The notes under the pieces: model-generated
What the model saw: only the letters and a program-made list of their open reading frames with translations
Database searches by the model: none
Told to the model about the DNA's origin: nothing
Shown: positions 25,778-34,871 of the stretch, piece by piece
Numbering within the stretch: position 1 is the first letter of the stretch
Layout of the letters: the number at the start of each line of letters is the position of its first letter
Assembly: GCA_003480725.1 (NCBI GenBank)
Contig: QUJQ01000003.1
Location: 121,082-185,081 of the forward strand
DNA from: Clostridiaceae bacterium AM27-36LB
GTDB taxonomy: Bacteria; Bacillota; Clostridia; Lachnospirales; Lachnospiraceae
DNA length: 64,000 bases
Direction: 5' to 3'
Program-made: the position numbers and the translations under genes

Positions 25778-25847
25778 GGAATTTTCCCTAAAATCTTCTT
25801 TCCTGTTTCCACAAACTGTGCTATACTGGGCTATGAAATGAATGATA

Positions 25848-25944
25848 TGCAAAATAGGATTTTATGCGTCAAGTGTTCGGCGAATGGGGAGTTGTCGCCG
25901 AAACGAAAAGCTCGTCTTACGGTATAGGATCCGCACCCGTTGCA
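25848..25944 (+). promoter_or_regulatory. THF-I (tetrahydrofolate) riboswitch
   Basis: The fold can be traced by eye. P1 is TGCAA/TTGCA (25848-25852, 25940-25944). P2 is GGATTTTAT/ATAGGATCC (25857-25865, 25924-25932). The junction is GCGTCAAGTG. P3 is TTCGGCG/CGCCGAA enclosing AATGGGGAGTTGT. Then come ACGAAAAGC and the 3' GCACCCG. These match the conserved blocks of known THF riboswitches (GCGUUAAGUG, GAAUGGGAUGUCGUC, ACGAAG, GCAUCCGC). It lies upstream of folE. A TATACT at 25822-25827 may be the -10 of its promoter. Confidence 0.88.
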
Positions 25945-25956
25945 ACAATATAAGAA

Positions 25957-26022
25957 GATATCTCATATTGTGAAGGGAATTAGCGACATACGTTCTATCA
26001 CAATTGGAGATATCCTTTTTTT
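25957..26022 (+). terminator. Riboswitch-controlled terminator before folE
   Basis: GATATCTC (25957-25964) pairs with GAGATATC (26007-26014), extended inside by TTGTGA/TCACAA, and a T run follows. ATATTGT in its 5' arm can instead pair with ACAATAT just after riboswitch P1, giving a plausible antiterminator. Confidence 0.8.
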
Positions 26023-26091
26023 ATTCCGGTAAAACCTTACCTCAGAAAAAAGGAAGATCTCCGCAGAATTTTTACAGTGGAGGTTGCTTTT

Positions 26092-26649
26092 ATGGTAGAT
26101 AAAGCAAAAGTTGAACAGGCGATCCGTCTTCTTCTGGAAGGAATCGGAGAAGATGTGGAGCGCGAAGGGTTGAAAGAAACACCGAATCGAATTGCACGGA
26201 TGTGCGAAGAGATTTATGGTGGTCTCGATCAGGAGGCCGATGAGCATCTGTTAAAGCAGTTTGAAGTAGAAAATAATGAAATGGTGCTGGAGAAGGACAT
26301 CACTTTCTATTCCATGTGTGAGCATCATCTGATGCCATTTTATGGAAAAGCCCATATTGCTTATATTCCAGACGGCAAGGTCACAGGCCTCAGCAAACTG
26401 GCACGTACCGTTGATGTCTACGCACGACGTCCTCAGATTCAGGAACGTCTGACCGTTCAGATTGCCGATGCACTGGAACGTGCGTTATCTCCAAAGGGCG
26501 TCATGGTAATGCTGGAGGCCGAACATACCTGTATGACCATGCGCGGCATCAAAAAACCGGGCAGCAAAACCATCACTACTATTACCAGAGGACAGTTCAA
26601 GGAAGACCGTGAACTTCAGAAAATGTTCCTCTCCATGGTAAAAGACTGA
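26092..26649 (+). CDS. folE: GTP cyclohydrolase I
   Basis: FolE opens and rearranges GTP to 7,8-dihydroneopterin triphosphate, the first folate step. The 185 residues show [19 protein letters not shown], zinc ligands in [18 protein letters not shown] and in [11 protein letters not shown], and [20 protein letters not shown]. The start at 26092 has a GTGGAGG site; a GTG five codons upstream lies within that site. First gene of the operon under the THF riboswitch. Confidence 0.97.
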   Translation: MVDKAKVEQAIRLLLEGIGEDVEREGLKETPNRIARMCEEIYGGLDQEADEHLLKQFEVENNEMVLEKDITFYSMCEHHLMPFYGKAHIAYIPDGKVTGLSKLARTVDVYARRPQIQERLTVQIADALERALSPKGVMVMLEAEHTCMTMRGIKKPGSKTITTITRGQFKEDRELQKMFLSMVKD

Positions 26650-27134
26650 TGGATACCATGATCCGGGTCAATCAGATTTGGAAGCACCCGATCTATCAGG
26701 AACAGTTACAGGCACTGCAGATGCTGGAAGCAGATCGTAAGTTCTGCCGCCATACACCGGAGCATTTTCTGGATGTAGCCCGGCTTGCTTACATCCATGC
26801 TTTGGAATCCCATGCATCTGCCAGCAAGGAACTGATCTACTGCACCGCCCTGCTCCATGATATCGGACGCGCAGAGCAATACCGGTCTGGTATCCCACAT
26901 GATGAGGCAGGTGCACAGATTGCAGAACAGATTTTACGAGAGCTGTCCTTTGATCCATCAGAGATTCAGGAGATCACTTCTGCCATTCGGGAACATCGCA
27001 ATGCCGCTCGTTCCGATACGTTAAGTTCCCTGATCTACGATGCGGACAAGGCATCCCGGAACTGTTTTTCCTGTCCGGCAGAAAAAGAATGTTACTGGTC
27101 TGCTGAAAAGAAAAATTTAACCATTACATATTAA
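26649..27134 (+). CDS. HD-domain phosphohydrolase in the folate operon
   Basis: 161 residues with the HD signature: CRHTPEHFLDVARLAYIHAL supplies the first His, LLHDIGRAEQYR the HD pair and YDADKASRNCFSC the last Asp. The C-terminus has a small Cys cluster (CFSCPAEKEC). Its start overlaps the folE stop by one base (TGATG). The operon otherwise lacks an enzyme to dephosphorylate dihydroneopterin triphosphate, so this is a candidate for that step; this is inference from position, not shown. Confidence 0.8.
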   Translation: MDTMIRVNQIWKHPIYQEQLQALQMLEADRKFCRHTPEHFLDVARLAYIHALESHASASKELIYCTALLHDIGRAEQYRSGIPHDEAGAQIAEQILRELSFDPSEIQEITSAIREHRNAARSDTLSSLIYDADKASRNCFSCPAEKECYWSAEKKNLTITY

Positions 27135-27153
27135 AAAGGAGGCTGTTACAGCC

Positions 27154-27969
27154 ATGAAAATAAGAAACCGCGAATTTGACGTTGCCAATAGAACTTATAT
27201 TATGGGAATCCTCAATGTCACTCCTGATTCTTTCTCTGACGGTGGAAAGTGGAACAGTATGGACAATGCTCTGCGTCATGCAGAGGCCATGATTGCGGAA
27301 GGTGCTGACATCCTGGATGTAGGCGGCGAGTCCACCAGACCAGGCCACACACCAGTCAGTGCAGAAGAAGAAGCTGCCCGTGTACTTCCTGTTATTGAAG
27401 CACTCAACAGCCACTTTGATGTTCCGATTTCCGTAGACACCTTCAAAGCATCCGTTGCGGAAGTTTCTCTTCAGGCTGGTGCTGATCTGGTCAACGATGT
27501 CTGGGGACTGAAATATGATCCGCAGATGGCATCTGTCATTGCAAAATACAACGCAGCCTGCTGCCTGATGCACAACAAAGAAAAAGCAGAGTACAATAAT
27601 TTCCTGGTAGATATGCTGGCCGAGACCCAGGAATGTGTCAATATTGCAAGACGCGCCGGTATTTCAGACGAAAAGATCATCCTTGATCCGGGAATCGGAT
27701 TTGGAAAAACCTATGAAATGAACCTGGAGGCCATGAATCATCTGGAGCTGTTCCAGCATCTGGGATTTCCAGTGCTTCTTGGAACTTCCCGTAAATCTAT
27801 GATCGGACTGGCGCTGGATCTGCCGGTTGATCAGCGTGTGGAGGGAACGATCGCCACTTCCGTTATCGGTGTTATGAAAGGCTGTGCTTTCGTCCGCGTT
27901 CACGATGTCAAAGAAAATAAACGCGCTGTCCAGATGACCGAAGCCATCCTTGGACGCCATATGGAGTAA
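27154..27969 (+). CDS. folP: Dihydropteroate synthase
   Basis: FolP joins p-aminobenzoate to dihydropterin pyrophosphate and is the sulfonamide target. The 271 residues carry MGILNVTPDSFSDGGK, DILDVGGESTRPG, ISVDTFKASVAEV, DLVNDVWGL, DPGIGFGKT and GTSRKSMIG. An AAAGGAGG site precedes the ATG. It lies between the HD gene and folBK and takes the product of the pab operon transcribed away from it. Confidence 0.98.
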   Translation: MKIRNREFDVANRTYIMGILNVTPDSFSDGGKWNSMDNALRHAEAMIAEGADILDVGGESTRPGHTPVSAEEEAARVLPVIEALNSHFDVPISVDTFKASVAEVSLQAGADLVNDVWGLKYDPQMASVIAKYNAACCLMHNKEKAEYNNFLVDMLAETQECVNIARRAGISDEKIILDPGIGFGKTYEMNLEAMNHLELFQHLGFPVLLGTSRKSMIGLALDLPVDQRVEGTIATSVIGVMKGCAFVRVHDVKENKRAVQMTEAILGRHME

Positions 27970-27972
27970 TTT

Positions 27973-28791
27973 ATGGATAAAATTGAGATCAAAGAGCTGG
28001 AGATTTTCGCCAACCATGGCGTATTTCCAGAAGAAAATGTATTAGGGCAGAAATTTGTCATCTCTGCGACTCTGTACACCAGCACCCGTACGGCGGGTCT
28101 GACTGATGACCTGACCGCTTCCATCCATTATGGAGAAGTCAGCCAGATGATCACCAGATTCGTACAGGAACACACTTACAAGCTGTTAGAGACCGTTGTG
28201 GAAAATCTGGCGCGGATGCTTCTGCTGACTCTTCCTTCCCTTCAGAAAGTAACACTGAAGATTGAAAAGCCTTGGGCTCCTGTAGGTCTTCCCCTGAAAA
28301 CTGTCTCCGTAGAGATTACCCGTGAATGGCATACGGCTTATATTGCTCTTGGCTCCAACTTAGGAGACAAACAGAAATATCTGGATGATGCAGTGCAAGG
28401 ACTTGCTGATACAGAGGATTGTATTGTAGAACAGGTATCCGATTATCTGGTAACCGAGCCTTATGGCGGTGTAGAACAGGACGTATTCTTGAACGGTGCA
28501 TTAAAACTCCGCACACTTCTGACCCCGGAGGAACTGCTGGATCGCCTGCATGAACTGGAGCAGGCTGCTCACAGAGAACGGATCGTACACTGGGGACCGC
28601 GTACGCTGGATCTTGATATTCTGTTATACGACCAGATGATCATTGATACACCGGTGCTTCATGTTCCTCATATTGATATGGAAAACCGGGATTTTGTATT
28701 GATTCCACTGACTGAGCTGGCGCCTTACTATCGCCATCCGGTGCTCAATAAAACCATTTCGCAGCTTCTCAAAGAACTGCAGGCGAAATAA
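27973..28791 (+). CDS. folBK: Dihydroneopterin aldolase / HPPK fusion
   Basis: A bifunctional protein of 272 residues. Residues 1-116 are FolB (KIEIKELEIFANHGVFPEEN, TYKLLETVVENLA, IEKPWAP), cutting dihydroneopterin to 6-hydroxymethyl-dihydropterin. Residues ~118-272 are FolK (TAYIALGSNLGDKQKYLDDA, VTEPYGGVEQDVFLNGA, REREV-like REREV replaced by RERIVHWGPRTLDLDILLYD), which adds pyrophosphate. Such fusions are common in Firmicutes. It begins 3 bp after folP and ends the operon. Confidence 0.95.
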   Translation: MDKIEIKELEIFANHGVFPEENVLGQKFVISATLYTSTRTAGLTDDLTASIHYGEVSQMITRFVQEHTYKLLETVVENLARMLLLTLPSLQKVTLKIEKPWAPVGLPLKTVSVEITREWHTAYIALGSNLGDKQKYLDDAVQGLADTEDCIVEQVSDYLVTEPYGGVEQDVFLNGALKLRTLLTPEELLDRLHELEQAAHRERIVHWGPRTLDLDILLYDQMIIDTPVLHVPHIDMENRDFVLIPLTELAPYYRHPVLNKTISQLLKELQAK

Positions 28792-28797
28792 AATGAT

Positions 28798-28849
28798 GAC
28801 AGCCCAGACTGGCAGAATAAAAGCTTTTATTCTGTCAGCTTGGGCTGTC
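28798..28849. terminator. Bidirectional terminator folBK/nudC
   Basis: A 52-bp near-perfect palindrome, GACAGCCCA...CAGAATAAAAG with CTTTTATTCTG...TGGGCTGTC, centred on AAAAGCTTTT. It lies between the convergent folBK and nudC. Its AATAAAAGCTTTTATT centre is the uninterrupted form of the site seen opened up at the nested repeats. Confidence 0.85.
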
Positions 28850-28855
28850 GTAAGT

Positions 28856-29680
28856 TTATTCCCCATGTTTGAACACACGGATCATTTCCCTTGTAAGGCT
28901 GATTCCATCATCTTCAACTGGAATATTCTCCCTCGCAAACCACTCTGCCAGTGCCAGTTCATTGGTATCCAGTGTAATCGATGTATCTCCATCCACATCA
29001 CAGAAAAATCCGCACAGTAATGTGGAACTGAAGGACCATGGCTGGCTCTTATAGTAGCGGATATTTTTCACTTTCAGGCCAACTTCTTCCATGACTTCTC
29101 TCTGTACAGTTTCTTCCAGTGTCTCACCAATCTCCGTAAATCCGGCCACCAGTGCATAGTTGACGGAGCCTGGGCGGTTAGCATATTTTGTGAGCAGCAG
29201 TCTGTCACCATCTGTCACTGCCACAATAACGCCCGGACAGATCTTCGGATACACAGTATTTCCACAATGTTCACAATGAACCATACGTTCTTTGTGATCT
29301 GGTACCATAAGTTTTCCACATTGGCCGCAGAACCGGTTAGATCGATACCAGCTATCCAGCTGCTGACCGGTGATTCCGGCAAACCCACGATACTGAGGTC
29401 TTGCATTTCGGAAGATCACTGGTTTTTCCCACTGATACCCGGGTAACACTTCTTCCAGTCCTTCCTTTAATAAAAAGAACCGCTCTCCACTGATGGTAAA
29501 CAGATAGGTTACATCCTTGCCTTTCCAGCTCGTTTCCTTTACCTTTGGAAAATAAATCTTCTCCTGATCAAACCGACACAGAATCTGCCCGTCTTTGTAG
29601 ACCAGCATCCAGTCCTCATCAGCAGGATTCTGCTCTTCATAGTGATTGTCATATTTCTTTGGTGCAATATCCTGAATCAT
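28856..29680 (-). CDS. nudC: NAD+ diphosphatase / NADH pyrophosphatase
   Basis: A Nudix hydrolase of 274 residues that cleaves NAD(H) and possibly removes NAD caps from RNA. It has a zinc ribbon (CGQCGKLM and CEHCGNTVYP), the Nudix box GFTEIGETLEETVQ with REVMEEVGL, and the NudC-specific SQPWSFSSTLLCGF downstream. The start at 29680 has a GAGGGG site and a 4-base ATGA overlap with the DUF1622 gene; the longer frame adds 14 unrelated residues. Confidence 0.94.
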   Translation of the reverse strand: MIQDIAPKKYDNHYEEQNPADEDWMLVYKDGQILCRFDQEKIYFPKVKETSWKGKDVTYLFTISGERFFLLKEGLEEVLPGYQWEKPVIFRNARPQYRGFAGITGQQLDSWYRSNRFCGQCGKLMVPDHKERMVHCEHCGNTVYPKICPGVIVAVTDGDRLLLTKYANRPGSVNYALVAGFTEIGETLEETVQREVMEEVGLKVKNIRYYKSQPWSFSSTLLCGFFCDVDGDTSITLDTNELALAEWFARENIPVEDDGISLTREMIRVFKHGE

Positions 29681-30015
29681 TCCTGTCCCCTCTTTTCTTT
29701 CATTTCCTGACGGATCTCCCAATGGATCAAAAAAGTAAGTGCAGCTCGAAGTACAATGATTCCTGCAACAATTCCGATCTCTTGCCAGCTTCGCAGGATC
29801 ACTGTACGCAGGATCTCGCTTCCCAGTTTAAATTCCAGGCCCATGGCAAGTCCTTTAGCCAGTGCCAGCTTCGTATCCGGTGATTTTTTCAGATACAGAT
29901 AAAATCCATGAATACCGGAAACAATGATAATTCCTACACCGATAAATTCAAAAATCAGAACGGAAAATTCTACCAGATGATCCCTGAATACTTCCAAAAT
30001 ATCTATCAGTTCCAT
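29677..30015 (-). CDS. DUF1622 membrane protein
   Basis: 112 residues with two or three membrane helices (LIFEFIGVGIIIVSGIHGFY, IGIVAGIIVLRAALTFLIHW) and the conserved loop LAKGLAMGLEFKLGSEILRT, typical of DUF1622. Function not known. It is co-transcribed between the MoxR gene (4 bp gap) and nudC. Confidence 0.85.
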   Translation of the reverse strand: MELIDILEVFRDHLVEFSVLIFEFIGVGIIIVSGIHGFYLYLKKSPDTKLALAKGLAMGLEFKLGSEILRTVILRSWQEIGIVAGIIVLRAALTFLIHWEIRQEMKEKRGQE

Positions 30016-30019
30016 GCAC

Positions 30020-31369
30020 CTACTCCTTTCTTCCCTCCATCAGATCACGTACTTCATCCATCTCTTCCAGAATGCCTTTCTGACGTTCCCGGAACAGAAG
30101 TCCTTTGTTGTATTTATAATAACGGTCACAGCCATTTTCACCGATAAACCATGCACTGTAACGATTAACCGTCAGCTCCGTAACAAATACAACCAGTTCC
30201 TGACCTTCCCCAAATGCCGTCTCGCAGAAATCAAACGCACACTCCAGATTCTCGGCAGCCTCGCTGATCCGCTGTTCCCGTTCTTCCACGAAAGTCTGAA
30301 AGGCTGCTCGGATCTGCTCATCCAGCTCTCCTTCTTCTGCTTTTTTCCGCTTCAGCTCCTCGTAGCGTGCAGTCACCTGCTCATCCAGTGTCTGTACCTC
30401 CGAGAATATCTCACCCAGACGGCTGATCAGAAGTCCGATCACACTGAGACGCTCATCAAACTGTGCATATCGTAATTTTTCAATCGCTGATGGCTTCCAG
30501 ATTCCCTTCAGGATGCCATCCACCTGATAATCTGTCCTGTATTTCGCATACAGATCCAGATATGCCGCAAAATCCTTGGCAACTCTGGCGTTCTGCAGAT
30601 ACTGTCCCACCACTTCCTGATCTATGGTAATCCCCAGCTCTTCATAAACATAGAGCATTTCCGACAGATCCTGCCAGCCTCTCGGTGTCACAAACCGTTT
30701 TCCATCTACGGTAGTCTCAATCCTGCAGAAATTTTCCTGGCGGATCTCCAGATAAGAAATGATGGCTCCGTGGATCTTCTGCTCATAGGCAAATTCTTTC
30801 CACACTGGAAAATCTGCTTCTACACTGATCTTCTTCACACGGTCCAAGGTCACAATATCAAACTCACGGACCGACTTATTGTACTCCGGCGGATTGCCTG
30901 CCGCCACAATGACCCAGCCTGCTGGAACCTTCTGATTTCCAAAGGTCTTACATTGCAGAAACTGCAGCATGGTCGGTGCCAGTGTCTCTGACACACAGTT
31001 GATCTCATCAATAAACAGAATACCTTCCTGCTTGCCCGTCTCTTCCATCCGGTCATAGACAGATGCAATGATCTCGCTCATGGTATATTCCGTTACAGAA
31101 TAGGTCTTCCCACCATATTCTTTTTGCTGGATAAATGGAAGACCAATGGCACTCTGTCTCGTATGATGGGTGATCGTATACGACACTAATGGCAGATCGC
31201 ATTCTTCCGCGATCTGTTCCATGATCTGAGTCTTACCCACACCAGGCGGTCCCATGAGCAGCACCGGACGCTGCCGGATCGATGGAATCCGATAAGTACC
31301 ATCTGCATTCTTCAGCTGATAGGCCCGGATCGTATTTTTGATCTCCTGTTTTGCACGTTTGATATTCAT
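30020..31369 (-). CDS. MoxR-type AAA+ ATPase
   Basis: A 449-residue AAA+ protein. Walker A is MGPPGVGKTQIMEQ and Walker B is ILFIDEINCV; sensor 1 is VAAGNPPEY, and a sensor-2 region follows (FVTPRGWQDLSEML). The C-terminal half is helical with a coiled-coil stretch (ARYEELKRKKAEEGELDEQI). MoxR ATPases act as chaperones together with VWA proteins, and one is encoded immediately upstream with a 4-base overlap. The start at 31369 has GAGGAGG; a longer frame adds 12 residues. Confidence 0.9.
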   Translation of the reverse strand: MNIKRAKQEIKNTIRAYQLKNADGTYRIPSIRQRPVLLMGPPGVGKTQIMEQIAEECDLPLVSYTITHHTRQSAIGLPFIQQKEYGGKTYSVTEYTMSEIIASVYDRMEETGKQEGILFIDEINCVSETLAPTMLQFLQCKTFGNQKVPAGWVIVAAGNPPEYNKSVREFDIVTLDRVKKISVEADFPVWKEFAYEQKIHGAIISYLEIRQENFCRIETTVDGKRFVTPRGWQDLSEMLYVYEELGITIDQEVVGQYLQNARVAKDFAAYLDLYAKYRTDYQVDGILKGIWKPSAIEKLRYAQFDERLSVIGLLISRLGEIFSEVQTLDEQVTARYEELKRKKAEEGELDEQIRAAFQTFVEEREQRISEAAENLECAFDFCETAFGEGQELVVFVTELTVNRYSAWFIGENGCDRYYKYNKGLLFRERQKGILEEMDEVRDLMEGRKE

Positions 31370-32682
31370 AAGTCCTCCTCGTCCAGAACCAGCCGGATCG
31401 CCCATGCCGGAACTGTCACTTCCTTATAGTCCTCCCGGAACAGAATAAATGCCGTCTCATAGGGCGGACGTTTTCCCGGAAATGTTCCTTTTCCATCTGT
31501 AAAATACAAAAGTCCTTTCAAATTCTGAAATTCACCAGCGGCCAGAAGCTGATTCACATAGGTAAATGCCGGACGGAAATCTGTTCCACCATTGCCGTAC
31601 AGCTTCAGATGTTTCATATAGGCTTTCAGTTCTTCCGCTGAGGTGATCAGCTGATCCGAACGCACCTGATCATCGCACTGAAGGATCCGAATATGTACTT
31701 TCTTAAAATAACTTCCAGAATCACTCAGGACCTGTCTGGTCTCCTCCAGAAACTTCCGCACCAGTTCACCGCTGCAGGACATGGATGTATCGATCACGAT
31801 CACAAATTCCTCGATTTTCTTGACTTCTCTCCATTCCTGCGGTTCGATCAACGGCATATTTCCATAAACTCTTAGTCCGTAGCTGTAAAATACATAATCA
31901 AAAGAATCCGGATCGATCTCTGTCTCTTCCTTAAGTACTGCAAATTTCCGCAGAAACTCTTTGTAGTCATACCGTTCCCGGTTTTCCACTGCCAGCTCGT
32001 CCACCAGATCACCGTCTTCCTGACCGCTCTCCCGACCCATGGTCAACTCTGTCTGCATCCGGGAACTGACGTCATCCCACTTCTTCTGAATAGTCCTCAT
32101 CATAGCATTGGGTGGGATGGGCTGTTTGTCATTCTGCTCAGGCGGTGCCGGCCAGTACGTATGGTCATCCAACGAAAATTCTTCTACAAGTCGTTGCAGA
32201 CGAACCTCATTTAAATCCATTTTCCCAAGGATCCGGTAAATGCCCTCTGCTGTCAACACCTTCAGTTCCTTTCGCAGTTCCTGATAAAGGGATCTGCGAA
32301 GAGGTGACACACTCATTCGAATGCTTCGATGATGCATGCCATCGATCAATGATTCCACCGCCACATCACAGGCCAGATGCCATCGTTCCTGATCCTTTGG
32401 ACAAGGCCGCAGAATATGCCGGAACACACAATGAAAAATAATATGAAGATACACCCGGTTGACCAGCATCGGATGCTTTCGATACAGATCTGCCAGATAA
32501 TGAGGCTCATACAAAAGTCTCAGCCCGTCAGTTCCGATTCTCGAAATATCTGTAGTCATCTCCCATGCAAGGCCTGAAAGCGCCACATCCAGATACCGCA
32601 TATTGATATAGAGCGCATTTCTGGAAGCTTCCAGGATTTCTGTTCCAATATGTTCAAACCGTTGTTCAATCTCATACGCCAT
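31366..32682 (-). CDS. VWA / DUF2201-type metallopeptidase-like protein
   Basis: 438 residues. The N-terminal half resembles the metallopeptidase-like DUF2201 domain, but the usual HExxH reads HIIFH, so the catalytic Glu is missing. The C-terminal half is a von Willebrand A domain with an intact metal site: IDTSMSCSG (DxSxS), then the Thr in GNGGTDFRP and YFTDGKG. This pairs with the MoxR ATPase as a presumed chaperone/adaptor couple. It starts 24 bp after the LRR gene. Confidence 0.85.
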   Translation of the reverse strand: MAYEIEQRFEHIGTEILEASRNALYINMRYLDVALSGLAWEMTTDISRIGTDGLRLLYEPHYLADLYRKHPMLVNRVYLHIIFHCVFRHILRPCPKDQERWHLACDVAVESLIDGMHHRSIRMSVSPLRRSLYQELRKELKVLTAEGIYRILGKMDLNEVRLQRLVEEFSLDDHTYWPAPPEQNDKQPIPPNAMMRTIQKKWDDVSSRMQTELTMGRESGQEDGDLVDELAVENRERYDYKEFLRKFAVLKEETEIDPDSFDYVFYSYGLRVYGNMPLIEPQEWREVKKIEEFVIVIDTSMSCSGELVRKFLEETRQVLSDSGSYFKKVHIRILQCDDQVRSDQLITSAEELKAYMKHLKLYGNGGTDFRPAFTYVNQLLAAGEFQNLKGLLYFTDGKGTFPGKRPPYETAFILFREDYKEVTVPAWAIRLVLDEEDL

Positions 32683-32706
32683 ATTATTTGTTCCTTTTTG
32701 TCGATT

Positions 32707-33678
32707 CTACAAGTCGAATGTCTTCTTCACTGGTCGGAATCTCTTCCGCTTTTCTTCCAGCAGATAACTGCCCAGTTCCGCAGCCCCCTGCCCGGCGGCA
32801 AGCTTTGCTGCCTGGCTCATATTCTCTTCACTGAGCAACTCCTGTTCACACAGAAGTTCCAGTGTTTCCAGATCCTGCTCCTTGATCGTCCTTTCAAGCA
32901 GACGCTGCATCTGTCCTCTTAGATAATCTCCATACTGTTCTTTCGCCTTTTCTGACAGCTGTACCGGTGTCCGCAGACGGTTCAATGCCAGATTTATACA
33001 GGTATCACCAAATTCATTGGCAACTGCATACGGAAATAATTCATCATACAACCGCAGATTTAATTTCGTCTCAGGAAAACACTGGCGATATTTGTAACCA
33101 GAACCATGCCAGTGCGTATCAATGATCCTGGCCGGTGTATTCTCCACCGCTTCCTCATAGTATTCAGGAAATGTCAGCCGCACCTGCATACCATCTGTAA
33201 AAAATATCTCTGTCTCCAGCTCCTGGGTCAGTTCTCCCAGCACCTTTGACACACCATTCTCTTCAGGTGTGATCTCATGGAACGTGATCTGTTCCACTGC
33301 CCGGCACCACATGAAGGCTCCGCCACCCACCTCTTCTATATTTCCATGAAAATGAATGACTTTCAGATTCCTGCAAAAATAAAATGCATAATCCCCGAGC
33401 AGACGAAGACCTGATGGAAGATATACTTCTGTCAGCTGCTTTCCACACAACTCAGAAGGTTCCCCGAAACCCTTCTCTTCCGGTTCCAACACTACATGCT
33501 TTATGAGAGACGGATCTGGCTCCTCAGCTGGTCTGGAAGAAGATAACGCATACGGTGCCAGTTCTGTCACCATTTTTCCTTCAATCATCTCCGGCACTTT
33601 CAGAACTTCTCCATATCCGCGGCATCTCCAGATCCGGATTCCCGAATTCCGTTCCTCATAGTCAATTTCCAGATACAT
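32707..33678 (-). CDS. BspA-type leucine-rich repeat protein
   Basis: 323 residues. The middle carries LRR_5 repeats (LTEVYLPSGLRLLGDYAFYF, CRNLKVIHFHGNIEEVGGGA, CRAVEQITFHEIT). The C-terminal half is helical (LLERTIKEQDLETLELLCEQ). No signal peptide is visible, so it is probably cytoplasmic. Its position in front of VWA-MoxR suggests a substrate or target-recognition partner; this is inference. Confidence 0.75.
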   Translation of the reverse strand: MYLEIDYEERNSGIRIWRCRGYGEVLKVPEMIEGKMVTELAPYALSSSRPAEEPDPSLIKHVVLEPEEKGFGEPSELCGKQLTEVYLPSGLRLLGDYAFYFCRNLKVIHFHGNIEEVGGGAFMWCRAVEQITFHEITPEENGVSKVLGELTQELETEIFFTDGMQVRLTFPEYYEEAVENTPARIIDTHWHGSGYKYRQCFPETKLNLRLYDELFPYAVANEFGDTCINLALNRLRTPVQLSEKAKEQYGDYLRGQMQRLLERTIKEQDLETLELLCEQELLSEENMSQAAKLAAGQGAAELGSYLLEEKRKRFRPVKKTFDL

Positions 33679-33680
33679 TT

Positions 33681-34844
33681 CTATTCTTCTCCGATCAGAT
33701 TTCTGATTTCTCGATAAAAATCAATGGCGATATAGAATAATGAAGACCAACGAATAGAGCGAGGATCATAGCCTGTTCTTTCATAGATTCTTCTTAATTT
33801 ATATTGAAGGGTGTTCTTATGCATATGCAGTTTCTCTGCAGCGGCCGTGATCGACCCTTCCAGATCATATAATGTCTCCAGCAATCCAACTGTTTCCGCC
33901 AGTTCTTCCCTTTCATATCCAGAAAATAGTTTCTGAACATATTCTTTCTTGGACATATCCGAGATCTCATCCGTAAAGATTTCCATATTAATATCACTAT
34001 AAAAACGGATTCCCTCTCCCTTGGTCCGCAGGCAAGACTGCAATGCTTTATAAGCTTTGGAATAGGAAATGTGCATCATGGTATATGGACGACATTTATC
34101 ATCTATTCCAATAACCACCTTCATATCCGGCTGTTCTTCCACTGTACTGCGCAGCATTTCACCGATTTTACCAATCTCCGAATCCTTCCGATTGGTAATC
34201 GCAAATACCAGATTAGACGAAGATTTCATATAAATGCTATCTGGATCCAGTCTTCGAATCACATTTTTGACCCTCTCTTCCACACGTTCCACTTTTCGCA
34301 TTTCATCCAGCGAATCAGAACCTGTACCATTGTCAAAAACAGAAATAATGATAACACGCCGTGGATTCGTAATCTCCAGTCCCATCCTTCGACCACGTTC
34401 CACAAAATTTGTATTGATAATGACATTTTCATTCTGAAGCCATTCTCCCACAAAACGGCTTCTAAGATTCTCATCCATACTCTTCTGTTCTTTGATGGAA
34501 ATCTCCTGGATCAGGATCTCCGTCATTTTTTTCGTGATCTGTCCATATTTTGCCACTTTATTATATGGGCCTGTGATACCTACCACACCAATAATCTCAT
34601 TGGATATGATAATGGGATAGTTCACCCCTTCAAGACTTCCCTCATATCTATCATGAGAATGGATGATCAATTCCTCCAGCCGGTCGTTAATGATCCGCTT
34701 TGCTCCTTCATGCTCCTGACCGATACGCTCCTGATCAGTACTGGCGATAATAACCCCTTTTTCATTCATCATATTGATTTTGTCATTGATGATCGTGTTC
34801 AATTCCTTTACGATTATCTCAGCATTATGTCTCGAAAGCTGCAT
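33681..34844 (-). CDS. CdaR family transcriptional regulator
   Basis: 387 residues with the N-terminal sugar-diacid recognition domain (KINMMNEKGVIIASTDQERI, YPIIISNEIIGVVGITGPY), a central GGDEF-like/PucR region and the C-terminal HTH_30 (AAAEKLHMHKNTLQYKLRRI). CdaR regulates glucarate, galactarate and glycerate use elsewhere, but no such enzymes are nearby. It lies 2 bp before the LRR gene, so it may control that operon instead. A GGGAGGAT site precedes the start. Confidence 0.88.
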   Translation of the reverse strand: MQLSRHNAEIIVKELNTIINDKINMMNEKGVIIASTDQERIGQEHEGAKRIINDRLEELIIHSHDRYEGSLEGVNYPIIISNEIIGVVGITGPYNKVAKYGQITKKMTEILIQEISIKEQKSMDENLRSRFVGEWLQNENVIINTNFVERGRRMGLEITNPRRVIIISVFDNGTGSDSLDEMRKVERVEERVKNVIRRLDPDSIYMKSSSNLVFAITNRKDSEIGKIGEMLRSTVEEQPDMKVVIGIDDKCRPYTMMHISYSKAYKALQSCLRTKGEGIRFYSDINMEIFTDEISDMSKKEYVQKLFSGYEREELAETVGLLETLYDLEGSITAAAEKLHMHKNTLQYKLRRIYERTGYDPRSIRWSSLFYIAIDFYREIRNLIGEE

Positions 34845-34871
34845 ATTATCCTCCCACCTCAGGTAGTCTGT

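Noticed and set aside
25903..25916. AAAAGCTCG resembling the dispersed repeat junction
   Set aside because: It lies inside the THF riboswitch between P3 and P2' and no other part of the repeat is present.
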